NCBI RefSeq assembly: GCF_029958925.1
Contig: NZ_CP124616.1
Span: forward strand, 2,480,001-2,544,000
Direction: 5' to 3'
DNA: 64,000 bases
Source of the DNA: Tropicibacter oceani
GTDB taxonomy: Bacteria > Pseudomonadota > Alphaproteobacteria > Rhodobacterales > Rhodobacteraceae
Shown here: in pieces, positions 44,547-52,031 of the stretch
Position numbering within the stretch: position 1 is the first letter of the stretch
How the letters are laid out: every line of letters begins with the position of its first letter
Position numbers and translations under genes: made by a program
The notes under the pieces: model-generated
Told to the model about the DNA's origin: nothing
Database searches by the model: none
The model's input: the letters and a program-made list of their open reading frames with translations, nothing else

Positions 44547-45703
44547 TCGGCCGCCTTGGCCTGCGCGCGCCAGTGATCGACCTTGCCCGCCACCCAATCG
44601 TGAAAGCAATGCGTCGGCCCGTCCATCGCCGGTGAAAACCGCCCGCCGTCAAAGCCGGGGGCATGGCGGCCCCTTTGCATGCCTTCGACGACAAAGATGT
44701 CCTCTTCGAAGACGGTTTTCCACAGCTGCGTGTTGCGCTGGCGCAGCCCGCTGTCGGTGCCGGGGGCGGCATAATACAGGTGGATGTTCTCGACCGTGCG
44801 TTCGGGGCCTTCGGGCACCAGCACGATGGCAAAGGCGTGGTCGCGGTGCGCGCCCAGCAGCACGTTGGGATAGATCGCCAGGTATTCGGCCGCAGTGTTC
44901 CAGGTATCACTGAGCCCGTCGAAATCTGGGAACGGCTCGCCGTTTTCATTGGTCACCTGGCGATAGACCAGCGTGCCCTGGCCGGAAAAGGCGCCGGGCT
45001 GTTCGATGTTGTAGTGATCCTCCAGCCGCGAATAGCTGTTCAGGCCGGGGTGCACCCAGGGCAGGTGATAGCTTTCGCAATAGTTTTCGACCGCCAGTTT
45101 CCAGTTGGCGTTCACCGTCATCGTAATCACCGAATCCGCGCCGCCGTGGTACAGCGGTTTGTCGAATTCGGCCCAGCGGGCGATGGCCGGGGCCATGGCC
45201 TGTTCAAAGGGCGGGGCATCGCCGGACAGGTTGATCCAGATGACATCGCGCCAGACATGGCTGCGCACTTCGACCAGCCCCAGGCTGTCGCGGTCGATGG
45301 CGGCATGGGTGTTCTGGCCCGGGCCGCCCACATGCGGCGTGCTGACCAGGCGGCCATCGGTGCCGTAGCACCACGAATGATAGGGGCAGCGGATCGCGCC
45401 TTCGATCTTGCGTGGGGCATCGACCAGGATCATCCCGCGGTGGCGGCAAATGTTCTGAAAGACGCGCACGCCGTCATCCTTGCCGCGCACCAGCAGCAGC
45501 GGCATGTCCATGAAGACGATCGGACGGGCATCGCCGATTTCGGGGACGTCGGCGGCCACCGCCAGCCCGGCCCATTGCGTGGCCATCAGGGCCTCGCGTT
45601 CCTGGGCGTGAATGCCGGGGTCGATGTAATGGGCATTGGGCAGGCCGTTGGCCCGGTCGACGGGCAGGCGTACCTGGGAAAGGTCGGTGACGTTTTGCGC
45701 CAT
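44543..45703 (-). CDS. Rieske-type aromatic-ring-hydroxylating oxygenase, alpha subunit
   Basis: 386 residues. Rieske [2Fe-2S] ligands in CRHRGM and CPYHSW (about residues 90-115), and the mononuclear iron ligands in ENYCESYHLPWVHPG near 210. The family adds oxygen to aromatic rings or removes N-methyl groups (choline/carnitine-type enzymes look similar). The substrate is not evident, and no reductase or ferredoxin gene is beside it. AAGGAGG precedes the start. It is coupled to a 70-residue protein and lies 125 bases downstream of an XRE-type regulator gene. Confidence 0.9.
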   Translation of the reverse strand: MAQNVTDLSQVRLPVDRANGLPNAHYIDPGIHAQEREALMATQWAGLAVAADVPEIGDARPIVFMDMPLLLVRGKDDGVRVFQNICRHRGMILVDAPRKIEGAIRCPYHSWCYGTDGRLVSTPHVGGPGQNTHAAIDRDSLGLVEVRSHVWRDVIWINLSGDAPPFEQAMAPAIARWAEFDKPLYHGGADSVITMTVNANWKLAVENYCESYHLPWVHPGLNSYSRLEDHYNIEQPGAFSGQGTLVYRQVTNENGEPFPDFDGLSDTWNTAAEYLAIYPNVLLGAHRDHAFAIVLVPEGPERTVENIHLYYAAPGTDSGLRQRNTQLWKTVFEEDIFVVEGMQRGRHAPGFDGGRFSPAMDGPTHCFHDWVAGKVDHWRAQAKAAE

Positions 45704-45827
45704 GATCGGGCCTCCTTTGCCTGGATACCCTATCGCGTAACATCGCCGCAGCCGCGCCAGCGCGTCGAAACGCGACATGGGCTGACGCAAACAAGCGGCC
45801 CGGCGCCTGCCAGACCGCAGGGCCGCG

Positions 45828-46649
45828 TCAGGTAAAGGGCACGCCGCTTTTCAGCATCTGGCGCAGGTAGGGCAGCAGCTGGTCGGTGCTGCAGAACCCG
45901 ACGCTGCGCGCGGCGGCCAGCACCTTGTGGGTGTTGCGGCCCAGGTGTTCCATCACCTGGCGTTCGACACGGCGGCCCGCCACGTCTTCGCGGACCGTGC
46001 GGGTGGCATAGCCGACCCAAAAGTTGTTTTCGAACGAAGGCACGCGCGCCATGTAGTTGAAGGTGGCTGTCGCCGCTCCGCGTCGGCTGACCAAAAGCGC
46101 GACACCGTCCTCCTGGGGCATCACGACGGCGCGAAATTCGCGCTGCGCGGGGGCGGTGGGCAGGCCCTGTTCGGCCATGGCCTGTTTCGCCTCAAATCCG
46201 CGCAGAAAGGTGTGGCCGTCCTTGCGATAGGCATAGGTCAGACCCTGAACGAATTGATCGTCATGCAGAAAACTGCGCCGGACAAAACGGTAAAAGCCCG
46301 ACGGAAAGTGTTCCTCGGACAGGGTGTCGGCGGAATGGCCGACGAAATCGGCCACCTCGGGGTGTTCGAAAAGCCCAGCCTGCGGCGAATGGATCTGTTC
46401 GACCGGTTCCAGAAGAATCCGGGCATCGACGCCGAAATAGGAACAGATCCGGTGCAACACGTCCGGTCTGGGGAAACTTTCGCCCGCCAGGTAGCGGTTA
46501 TATTGCGTCCGGTTGATACCAAGATCGCGACACAAGGCCGAAATCGAGACAGCGTTACTGGACAGCTGACGCAGGTTCGCGCCGAGCATGTTTCGCAATT
46601 CCGCAGGACTTGGCCGGCGGGACGGGGCCTTGGACGTTCCAGCTGGCAT
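45828..46649 (-). CDS. XRE-family transcriptional regulator with C-terminal sensor-like domain
   Basis: 273 residues. Helix-turn-helix at about 20-75 (LRQLSSNAVSISALCRDLG, NRTQYNRYLAGESFPRPDVL). The rest (about 80-273) is a beta-rich domain of no known family to me, with a FVRRSFLHDDQFVQGL segment. It probably regulates the Rieske gene downstream and itself: an array of three phased palindromes (46706-46767) lies 57 bases before its start. CGAGGTG precedes the ATG at 46649. Confidence 0.8.
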   Translation of the reverse strand: MPAGTSKAPSRRPSPAELRNMLGANLRQLSSNAVSISALCRDLGINRTQYNRYLAGESFPRPDVLHRICSYFGVDARILLEPVEQIHSPQAGLFEHPEVADFVGHSADTLSEEHFPSGFYRFVRRSFLHDDQFVQGLTYAYRKDGHTFLRGFEAKQAMAEQGLPTAPAQREFRAVVMPQEDGVALLVSRRGAATATFNYMARVPSFENNFWVGYATRTVREDVAGRRVERQVMEHLGRNTHKVLAAARSVGFCSTDQLLPYLRQMLKSGVPFT

Positions 46650-46705
46650 GTTCACCTCGCGTCTAGAGTGTATAGTGATAGCGCAAAACTCGCTATGAGA
46701 AAAAG

Positions 46706-46767
46706 TTACGCTAGTTAGCGTCAAATGTGACGCTATTAAGCGTCAGTTCTGGCGCTTAATAGCGCCA
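46706..46767. promoter_or_regulatory. Operator array: three 18-bp palindromes at 22-bp spacing
   Basis: TTACGCTAGTTAGCGTCA (46706-46723), TGACGCTATTAAGCGTCA (46728-46745) and TGGCGCTTAATAGCGCCA (46750-46767). Centres are exactly 22 bp apart, twice, so the sites lie on one face of the helix. Arms are TNRCGCT/AGCGYNA with 4-nt AT-rich centres. A further inverted pair, ATAGCG-7 nt-CGCTAT, lies at 46678-46696. Most likely the binding array of the XRE-type regulator. Confidence 0.8.
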
Positions 46768-46874
46768 AATCTGCAATTTCACGACACAAAAATCAAGATG
46801 TAGACGCGGTAAAAATCGTGTCGAAATCGACCTGTCTGAGTCACGTTAAAGAAGCAGAAACCAAAAGGTTCGCT

Positions 46875-47186
46875 ATGGAAGAACGGATGTATGGCGTGGT
46901 CCTGTGGGCCGACGCGCGGGACAAAAAAGCAGTGATCTGGTGCGAGGATCATGGCAATCTGGCGTTCTACTCGGGCTCCGAGCCGAGCGCGCACAACGGA
47001 GAGCCGCTGGACGCCGGGGATTTGATTCAATTCGATCTTCGCGAAGAGCATGACTTTCGCCGGGCCCGAAACCTGCAGCGTGTGGATTCCGGGTTTGCCC
47101 CCGGGCTTCCGGACAAACTGCGCCGGTCGGGCAAGATCGGGATGCCGGGAAACGTCGTGAATTTTCCAAAGGCGCGGGCCTGCTGA
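46875..47186 (+). CDS. Small cold-shock-domain-like protein
   Basis: 103 residues. Text at about 5-65 (MYGVVLWADARDKKAVIWC, EDHGNLAFYS, GDLIQFDLREEHDFRRARNL) resembles an OB-fold cold-shock domain, with a polar tail after it. The match is by pattern, so moderate at best. The ATG at 46875 has AAAGG six bases before it; an upstream GTG at 46818 lacks a ribosome site. It is divergent from the XRE regulator and shares its operator region, so it may be a second target. A terminator follows at 47243. Confidence 0.55.
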   Translation: MEERMYGVVLWADARDKKAVIWCEDHGNLAFYSGSEPSAHNGEPLDAGDLIQFDLREEHDFRRARNLQRVDSGFAPGLPDKLRRSGKIGMPGNVVNFPKARAC

Positions 47187-47242
47187 GGCGGGCGTTGACC
47201 ATGGCATCGCCCGGCTGATCCCCGGCTGGGCGCTGCAAGACA

Positions 47243-47283
47243 AAGGCCCCGACCTGTTGCCAGGCGGGGCCTTGTTGTTTTTC
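47243..47283 (+). terminator. Terminator after the cold-shock-like gene
   Basis: Stem AAGGCCCC (47243-47250) with GGGGCCTT (47266-47273), an inner CCTG/CAGG pairing, then TTGTTGTTTTTC on the plus strand. Confidence 0.8.
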
Positions 47284-47296
47284 GGCCATGCGCCGC

Positions 47297-47400
47297 GCCG
47301 CAGGCCAGCGCGACCTTGATTTACGCGCCGCGGGCCAGCGCGACCTTGATTTACGCGCCGCGGGCCAGCGCGGCCCTGATTTACGCGCCGCGGGCCAGCG
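47297..47400. repeat. 30-bp tandem repeat over the 3' end of ilvH
   Basis: About 3.5 copies of a 30-bp unit (47311-47340, 47341-47370, 47371-47400, partial copy before) built around CGCGCCGCGGGCCAGCGCG and GATTTA. On the minus strand each unit repeats the ilvH C-terminal codons (LARGA) and its TAA stop, so the 3' end of the gene has been duplicated. The first two full copies are identical. Confidence 0.85.
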
Positions 47401-47941
47401 CGGCGACACCCGTCCGGGCAATCTCGATCAGGCCAAGCGGGCGCATCAGGTCAGCAAAGGCGTCGATCTTTTCCGAGGTGCCGGTCAGCTGAAAGACAAA
47501 GCTTTCCAACGTCGAATCCACCACATGCGCGCGGAAGATGTCCGCCAGGCGCAGCGCCTCGACCCGCTTGTCGCCTTGTCCCGCGACCTTGAGCAGTGCC
47601 AGCTCGCGTTCCACGCTGCTGCCTTCGACCGTCAGGTCGTGGACTTCGTGCACCGGCACGATGCGGCCCAGCTGCGCCTTGATCTGTTCGATCACCTGCG
47701 GCGTGCCGGTGGTGACGATGGTGATCCGGCTCAGGTGGCCCTGATGGTCGACCTCGGCCACCGTCAGGCTGTCGATGTTGTAGCCGCGCCCCGAAAACAG
47801 CCCGATCACCCGCGCCAGAACGCCCGGTTCGTTTTCGACCAGAACGGCGATGGTGTGGGTTTCCTGCACGTCCGAAAAGCTCGGGCGCAGGTTATAGGCG
47901 GAATGCTTGTTCGAGCCCTTCTTGATCTTTAGCGCCGACAT
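47381..47941 (-). CDS. ilvN: Acetolactate synthase small (regulatory) subunit
   Basis: 186 residues, often named ilvH or ilvN. ACT domain at the start with the valine-binding text TIAVLVENEPGVLARVIGLFSGRGYNIDS (about 30-60) and the C-terminal ALS_ss domain. It gives valine feedback control to the large subunit (49872-51626). AAGGGA precedes the ATG at 47941. It is separated from the large-subunit gene by a sulfotransferase gene, which is unusual. Its 3' end is copied in tandem at 47297-47400. Confidence 0.95.
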   Translation of the reverse strand: MSALKIKKGSNKHSAYNLRPSFSDVQETHTIAVLVENEPGVLARVIGLFSGRGYNIDSLTVAEVDHQGHLSRITIVTTGTPQVIEQIKAQLGRIVPVHEVHDLTVEGSSVERELALLKVAGQGDKRVEALRLADIFRAHVVDSTLESFVFQLTGTSEKIDAFADLMRPLGLIEIARTGVAALARGA

Positions 47942-48001
47942 CGGTTTCCCTTTCCCGTAAGTACCGCCACCGGGGTGGCTGGCTGATTTCAAGTGCTGCG
48001 C

Positions 48002-49792
48002 TCAGGCGTCATAGCCCCAGCGCTCGATCCATGGTTTCAGATGGTCCAGCGCGGGGGTCATATGGGCCTGATAGCGGTGCCATCGTCCCTGCGCGCTGGT
48101 GTACAGGCCCTGCGTGACCTGTTTGTAGCTTGGTGTGCGGATCACCGGGCGGGCGCGGGCGGCGCTTTGGTAATCGGCCATGTCGTCATGCCAGTCCAGC
48201 CCCAGATGGGTCAGCACCGGTTCGACCGCGCCGCGCAGGTCGGTGATCAGGTCTTCGTAGCGGATTTCCACCACGTCCAGGCCCAGCCGCGCGCGGTATG
48301 CGTCGAACAGGGTAAAGACCCGGTCATACAGCCGCGCGGCCTGCTCCAGATCCAGAAAGTTGTTCATCGCCTCATTGGGCCTGAAGTTCTGCATGTAGCA
48401 GCTCAGGACGCTGTCGGCGGGGTGGCGCAGGGCCAGGATGAATTTCGCCCCGGGGAAATGCCGCGCGATGGCGCCGGCCTCGGACAGGTTCAGCGGCATC
48501 TTGTCGACGGGCAGGCGGCCGTTCAGCGGGGCGCCAAGGTGGCGTTCGAAATCGGCCAGATAGGCGGCGCGGCGCTGGTCGATCTGCTGTGGCGTCAGCG
48601 CGGCCAGCGCCGCGGCTTCACCGTCCGGCGCGATGCCCTTGGACAGATGGGCGCACAGGGGCTGTTCCTCGACCACGGCCAGATGGTCGTGGCCGCGCAG
48701 GATCGTATCCAGCAGCGTGGTGCCCGATCGCGGAAAACCGACCAGAAACACCGGCTGCGGGCCGCTGTCCAGGGTTTGCGGCCAAGCGGCGGGCAGGTCG
48801 TCCAAGCCGCCAAGGCGCGCGTCAACCATGGCGGCATAGCTGTTCGGCTTGCCCGGTTTGACATGCAACCGGCGTTGCAGATCGTTCATCCGGGTATAGG
48901 CAGCAAAGGCCTCGTCGCAGTGGCCCAGGGCATCCAGCACCCGCCCGCGCAGTTCCTCAAGAACCGAGCGGCTGTGCGGCGGCAGGGCGTCAGCCTTGAT
49001 CCGGTCCAGCAGCGCCAGCGCCGCGGCGTTGTCCTTGCGGCGGCTGAGCGCGGCGGCGGCATGCAGTTGCAGCAGCGGATGATCGGGGCAGGCCTTCAGC
49101 GCCTGCTGCACGGTCTGGCCCAGATCGTCCAGCCGGTTCAGCCGTTCCAGCGTGCGGCACAGCGCATCCCAGTTCAGCGGGTTTTCCGGGCCCAGATCAA
49201 CGGCCTGACGCAGCTGGCCTTCGGCCTCGGAAATCCGGTCCAGATCATAGAGCGCGAGCCCCATCGCCAGATGGCTTTCGGCCATTTTCGGGGCCACATC
49301 CAGCGCGGCCTGCGCGGCGTCCAGCGCGGCGGCGGGCTGGTTCATCTGCAACAACAGCGCAGAAAGGTTGATATAGCTGTCGGGCAGCGCCGGATCGGCG
49401 CGCAGCGCGTGATCATAGGCGCGCATGGCGTCGTTCAACTGGCCGCTCATGCGCAGGGCGGTGCCCAGGGCGTTGGCGGCATCGCCCATCAGGGGTTGGC
49501 GGCCAAGCAGCGCGCGCGCCCCTGAGATGACCTGCGGCCATTTCGCGCCCGACACGGCGCGTTCCAGCGCCTTGGCATCCTTGCGGTCCTGCGGTGTCAG
49601 GTTCAGCGCGGGCCTTGCGTGTTTTCCCAATCCTGCCAGTGCCTTGCGCGCCGCCGCATTGCGGCTGTCGCGCGACAGCACCCGGCGCAGCAGCGCCGCC
49701 GCCTCGGCCGGTTTGCCAGCGGCCGACAGCTTTGCGGCATGGGCGACCGGGTCGACCTGCGGCGCAAAAGTGGGGGCGGGGCGGGGGGACAT
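48002..49792 (-). CDS. TPR protein with C-terminal sulfotransferase domain
   Basis: 596 residues. Residues about 40-270 are TPR-like helical repeats (VLSRDSRNAAARKALAGLG, ALRADPALPDSYINLSALL). Residues about 310-590 are a sulfotransferase domain: 5'-PSB loop FLVGFPRSGTTLLDTIL for PAPS and a downstream FILALRHPADSVLSCY 3'-PSB-like segment. It could sulfate a tyrosine, glycan or small molecule; the target is not readable. It lies between the large and small acetolactate synthase genes on the same strand (80 and 61 bases apart), so all three are probably one transcript. Confidence 0.85.
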   Translation of the reverse strand: MSPRPAPTFAPQVDPVAHAAKLSAAGKPAEAAALLRRVLSRDSRNAAARKALAGLGKHARPALNLTPQDRKDAKALERAVSGAKWPQVISGARALLGRQPLMGDAANALGTALRMSGQLNDAMRAYDHALRADPALPDSYINLSALLLQMNQPAAALDAAQAALDVAPKMAESHLAMGLALYDLDRISEAEGQLRQAVDLGPENPLNWDALCRTLERLNRLDDLGQTVQQALKACPDHPLLQLHAAAALSRRKDNAAALALLDRIKADALPPHSRSVLEELRGRVLDALGHCDEAFAAYTRMNDLQRRLHVKPGKPNSYAAMVDARLGGLDDLPAAWPQTLDSGPQPVFLVGFPRSGTTLLDTILRGHDHLAVVEEQPLCAHLSKGIAPDGEAAALAALTPQQIDQRRAAYLADFERHLGAPLNGRLPVDKMPLNLSEAGAIARHFPGAKFILALRHPADSVLSCYMQNFRPNEAMNNFLDLEQAARLYDRVFTLFDAYRARLGLDVVEIRYEDLITDLRGAVEPVLTHLGLDWHDDMADYQSAARARPVIRTPSYKQVTQGLYTSAQGRWHRYQAHMTPALDHLKPWIERWGYDA

Positions 49793-49871
49793 GACTGGGT
49801 TCGCCGATCAGAATGAAACGGAAGAGGATAGAGTGGCGGGCGCGCAGACGGGCCGCGCGCCCATGGGTCGA

Positions 49872-51626
49872 TCAGACCATCACCGCGCCTTTGCCGGCGA
49901 TGGCATTGGTGGCATTGGCGTCGCCCAGCAGCATCTTGTTGTGCGGCTCGCCCGAGGGGATCATCGGGAAGCAGTTTTCGTGCTTTTCGACAAGGCAGTC
50001 AAAGATCACCGGGCCGTCGTGGTTGATCATCTCCATGATCGCGTCGTCCAGATCCTTGGGGTCCTTGCACAGGATGCCCTTGGCGCCAAAGGCCTCGGCC
50101 AGCTTGACGAAATCGGGCAGGGCTTCGGACCAGGAATGCGAATACCGCTCGCCGTGCAGCAGCTGCTGCCACTGGCGCACCATGCCAAGGCGTTCGTTGT
50201 TCAGGATGAACTGTTTCACCGGCAGGCGGTACTGGATCGCCGTGCCCATTTCCTGCATGTTCATCAGCCAGGACGCTTCGCCCGCGACGTTGATCACCAA
50301 CGCCTCGGGGTGGGCCATCTGCACACCGATCGAGGCCGGGAAACCATAGCCCATGGTGCCCAGACCGCCCGAGGTCATCCAGCGGTTCGGGTCCTCGAAA
50401 CCAAGGTACTGCGCCGCCCACATCTGGTGCTGGCCGACCTCGGTGCAGACATAGCGGTCCATGCCCTTGGTCAGCGCCTCAAGGCGTTCCAGCGCATACT
50501 GCGGCTTGATCGTGGTTTCCGACGGCTTGTACTTGAGACAGTCGACCGCACGCCAGCCTTCGATGCGCTTCCACCACTTGGCCAGCGCCTCGCGGTTGAC
50601 CTTGCGGCCGCGCGATTTCCACAGCTTCAGCGCATCTTCGAGCACATGGCCGACGTCGCCGACAATCGGAATGTCCGCCTTGATCACCTTGTTGATCGAG
50701 GAGGGGTCGATGTCGATATGGGCCTTTTTCGAATTCGGGCTGAAGGCATCCAGCCGCCCGGTGATCCGGTCATCGAAACGCGCGCCGATGTTGATCATCA
50801 GATCGCAGCCATGCATGGCAAGGTTGGCCTCGTACAGACCGTGCATGCCCAGCATGCCCAGCCAGGCCTTGCCTGACGCAGGATAGGCGCCCAGACCCAT
50901 CAGGGTCGAGGTGATCGGAAAGCCGGTGGCCTCGACCAGTTCGCGCAGCAGCTGGCTGGCGCCGGGCCCCGAGTTGATCACGCCGCCTCCGGTGTAGAAC
51001 ACCGGCTTTTCGGCGGTCTCGATGGCCTCGACCAGTTCCTCGATCATCTCCATGTCGCCCTTGACCTGCGGCTGGTAGTGCCGCGTGCGGGTCGCCGGTT
51101 TCGGCTGGTAGGTGCCGCTGGCGAATTGGACGTCCTTGGGGATGTCCACCAGCACAGGGCCGGGCCGCCCCGAGATCGCCACATGAAAGGCCTCGTGGAT
51201 GGTGGCCGACAGCTGCTCGGTCTCCTTGACCAGCCAGTTGTGTTTGGTGCAGGGGCGGGTGATGCCGACGGTGTCCGCCTCCTGAAAGGCGTCCGAACCG
51301 ATCATGAAGGTCGGCACCTGGCCTGTCAGCACCACGATCGGGATCGAATCCAGCAGCGCATCGGTCAAGCCGGTCACAGCGTTGGTCGCCCCGGGCCCCG
51401 AGGTCACAAGCACGACACCGGGCTTGCCGGTGGACCGCGCATAGCCTTCGGCGGCGTGCACGGCGCCCTGTTCGTGGCGCACCAGCACGTGACGGATGTC
51501 ATTTTGCTGGAACACCTCGTCGTAAATCGGTAGCACCGCGCCCCCGGGGTAGCCGAATACCGTGTCCACGCCCTGTTCCTTGAGGGCCTGAACCACCATT
51601 TTCGCTCCGGTCATCTGACGTGTCAT
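49872..51626 (-). CDS. ilvB: Acetolactate synthase large (catalytic) subunit
   Basis: 584 residues, often named ilvI or ilvB. Thiamine-diphosphate enzyme: GYPGGAVLPIYDE with the catalytic Glu in VRHEQGAVHAAEGYAR, and the ThDP/Mg segment GGLGTMGYGFPASIG...NVAGEASWLMNMQE near residue 420-465 (the usual Asp of the GDG motif is Glu, as GEA: see finding). It makes acetolactate or acetohydroxybutyrate for valine, leucine and isoleucine. GGAGAAG lies before the ATG at 51626. A complete attenuator controls it (51666-51823). Confidence 0.95.
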   Translation of the reverse strand: MTRQMTGAKMVVQALKEQGVDTVFGYPGGAVLPIYDEVFQQNDIRHVLVRHEQGAVHAAEGYARSTGKPGVVLVTSGPGATNAVTGLTDALLDSIPIVVLTGQVPTFMIGSDAFQEADTVGITRPCTKHNWLVKETEQLSATIHEAFHVAISGRPGPVLVDIPKDVQFASGTYQPKPATRTRHYQPQVKGDMEMIEELVEAIETAEKPVFYTGGGVINSGPGASQLLRELVEATGFPITSTLMGLGAYPASGKAWLGMLGMHGLYEANLAMHGCDLMINIGARFDDRITGRLDAFSPNSKKAHIDIDPSSINKVIKADIPIVGDVGHVLEDALKLWKSRGRKVNREALAKWWKRIEGWRAVDCLKYKPSETTIKPQYALERLEALTKGMDRYVCTEVGQHQMWAAQYLGFEDPNRWMTSGGLGTMGYGFPASIGVQMAHPEALVINVAGEASWLMNMQEMGTAIQYRLPVKQFILNNERLGMVRQWQQLLHGERYSHSWSEALPDFVKLAEAFGAKGILCKDPKDLDDAIMEMINHDGPVIFDCLVEKHENCFPMIPSGEPHNKMLLGDANATNAIAGKGAVMV

Positions 51627-51665
51627 CGTGCTTCTCCAATTTCCGACACCAGTCCATGTGCGCAC

Positions 51666-51693
51666 AAAAAAGCCCCCGATTTTGGTCGGGGGC
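51666..51693 (-). terminator. Attenuator terminator of the ilv operon
   Basis: Stem GCCCCCGA/TCGGGGGC (arms 51672-51679 and 51686-51693), 6-nt loop, run of six T on the minus strand. It lies between the leader peptide and the ilv large-subunit start. The sequence just before it (51691-51699) can instead pair with 51728-51736 inside the leader, which would block the terminator. Confidence 0.9.
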
Positions 51694-51719
51694 GCATGGG
51701 TGAACCTTATGGTTCCGGG

Positions 51720-51767
51720 TTACCCGGCCATGCGCCTTTTGCCTACGATTACCACCAGGGTGCTCAT
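51720..51767 (-). CDS. ilv leader peptide (attenuation)
   Basis: 15 codons: MSTLVVIVGKRRMAG, then TAA. Five consecutive codons (Leu-Val-Val-Ile-Val) sense charged branched-chain tRNAs. A strong GGAGG ribosome site is 51775-51779. The antiterminator arm GGCGCATGG is in codons 11-14, immediately before the stop, so a ribosome that finishes the peptide covers it and lets the terminator form, while one stalled at the Val/Ile codons leaves it free. This is the classic arrangement for branched-chain leader peptides. Confidence 0.9.
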   Translation of the reverse strand: MSTLVVIVGKRRMAG

Positions 51768-51794
51768 TCGGGGCCTCCGATTGCGTGCGGGGCG

Positions 51795-51823
51795 AGATTA
51801 TGAGCCATGAAACGGGGCGTCAA
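51795..51823 (-). promoter_or_regulatory. Sigma70-type promoter of the ilv operon
   Basis: TTGACG (51818-51823, minus strand) and TAATCT (51795-51800) separated by 17 bp; CATAAT overlaps at 51797-51802. The start site would be near 51788, about 20 bases before the leader-peptide ATG. An imperfect inverted repeat with AAAGATT/AATCTTT arms (51839-51867) lies just upstream of the -35. Confidence 0.7.
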
Positions 51824-52031
51824 CCGCTAAAAGGCAGAAAAGATTGCCGCGAAGGCGGAAAATCTTTGCATTAGTTGCGCGAACGGGGCTGCGGCGCGAC
51901 ATTTTGCGCAAGGGGGCGTGGCCGTGCGGGGTGAAATGCCGCAACCGGCGCGAAATTTCCCCGGTGACGGGGCGTCGTCATTCGAAAAAACTGCTGTTAT
52001 AGTGCAAGATGGCAGGAAAAAGGTTGGTTAC

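Noticed and set aside
47297-47400. 30-bp repeats as a CRISPR array
   Set aside because: Units follow each other directly with no spacers and encode the ilvN 3' end.
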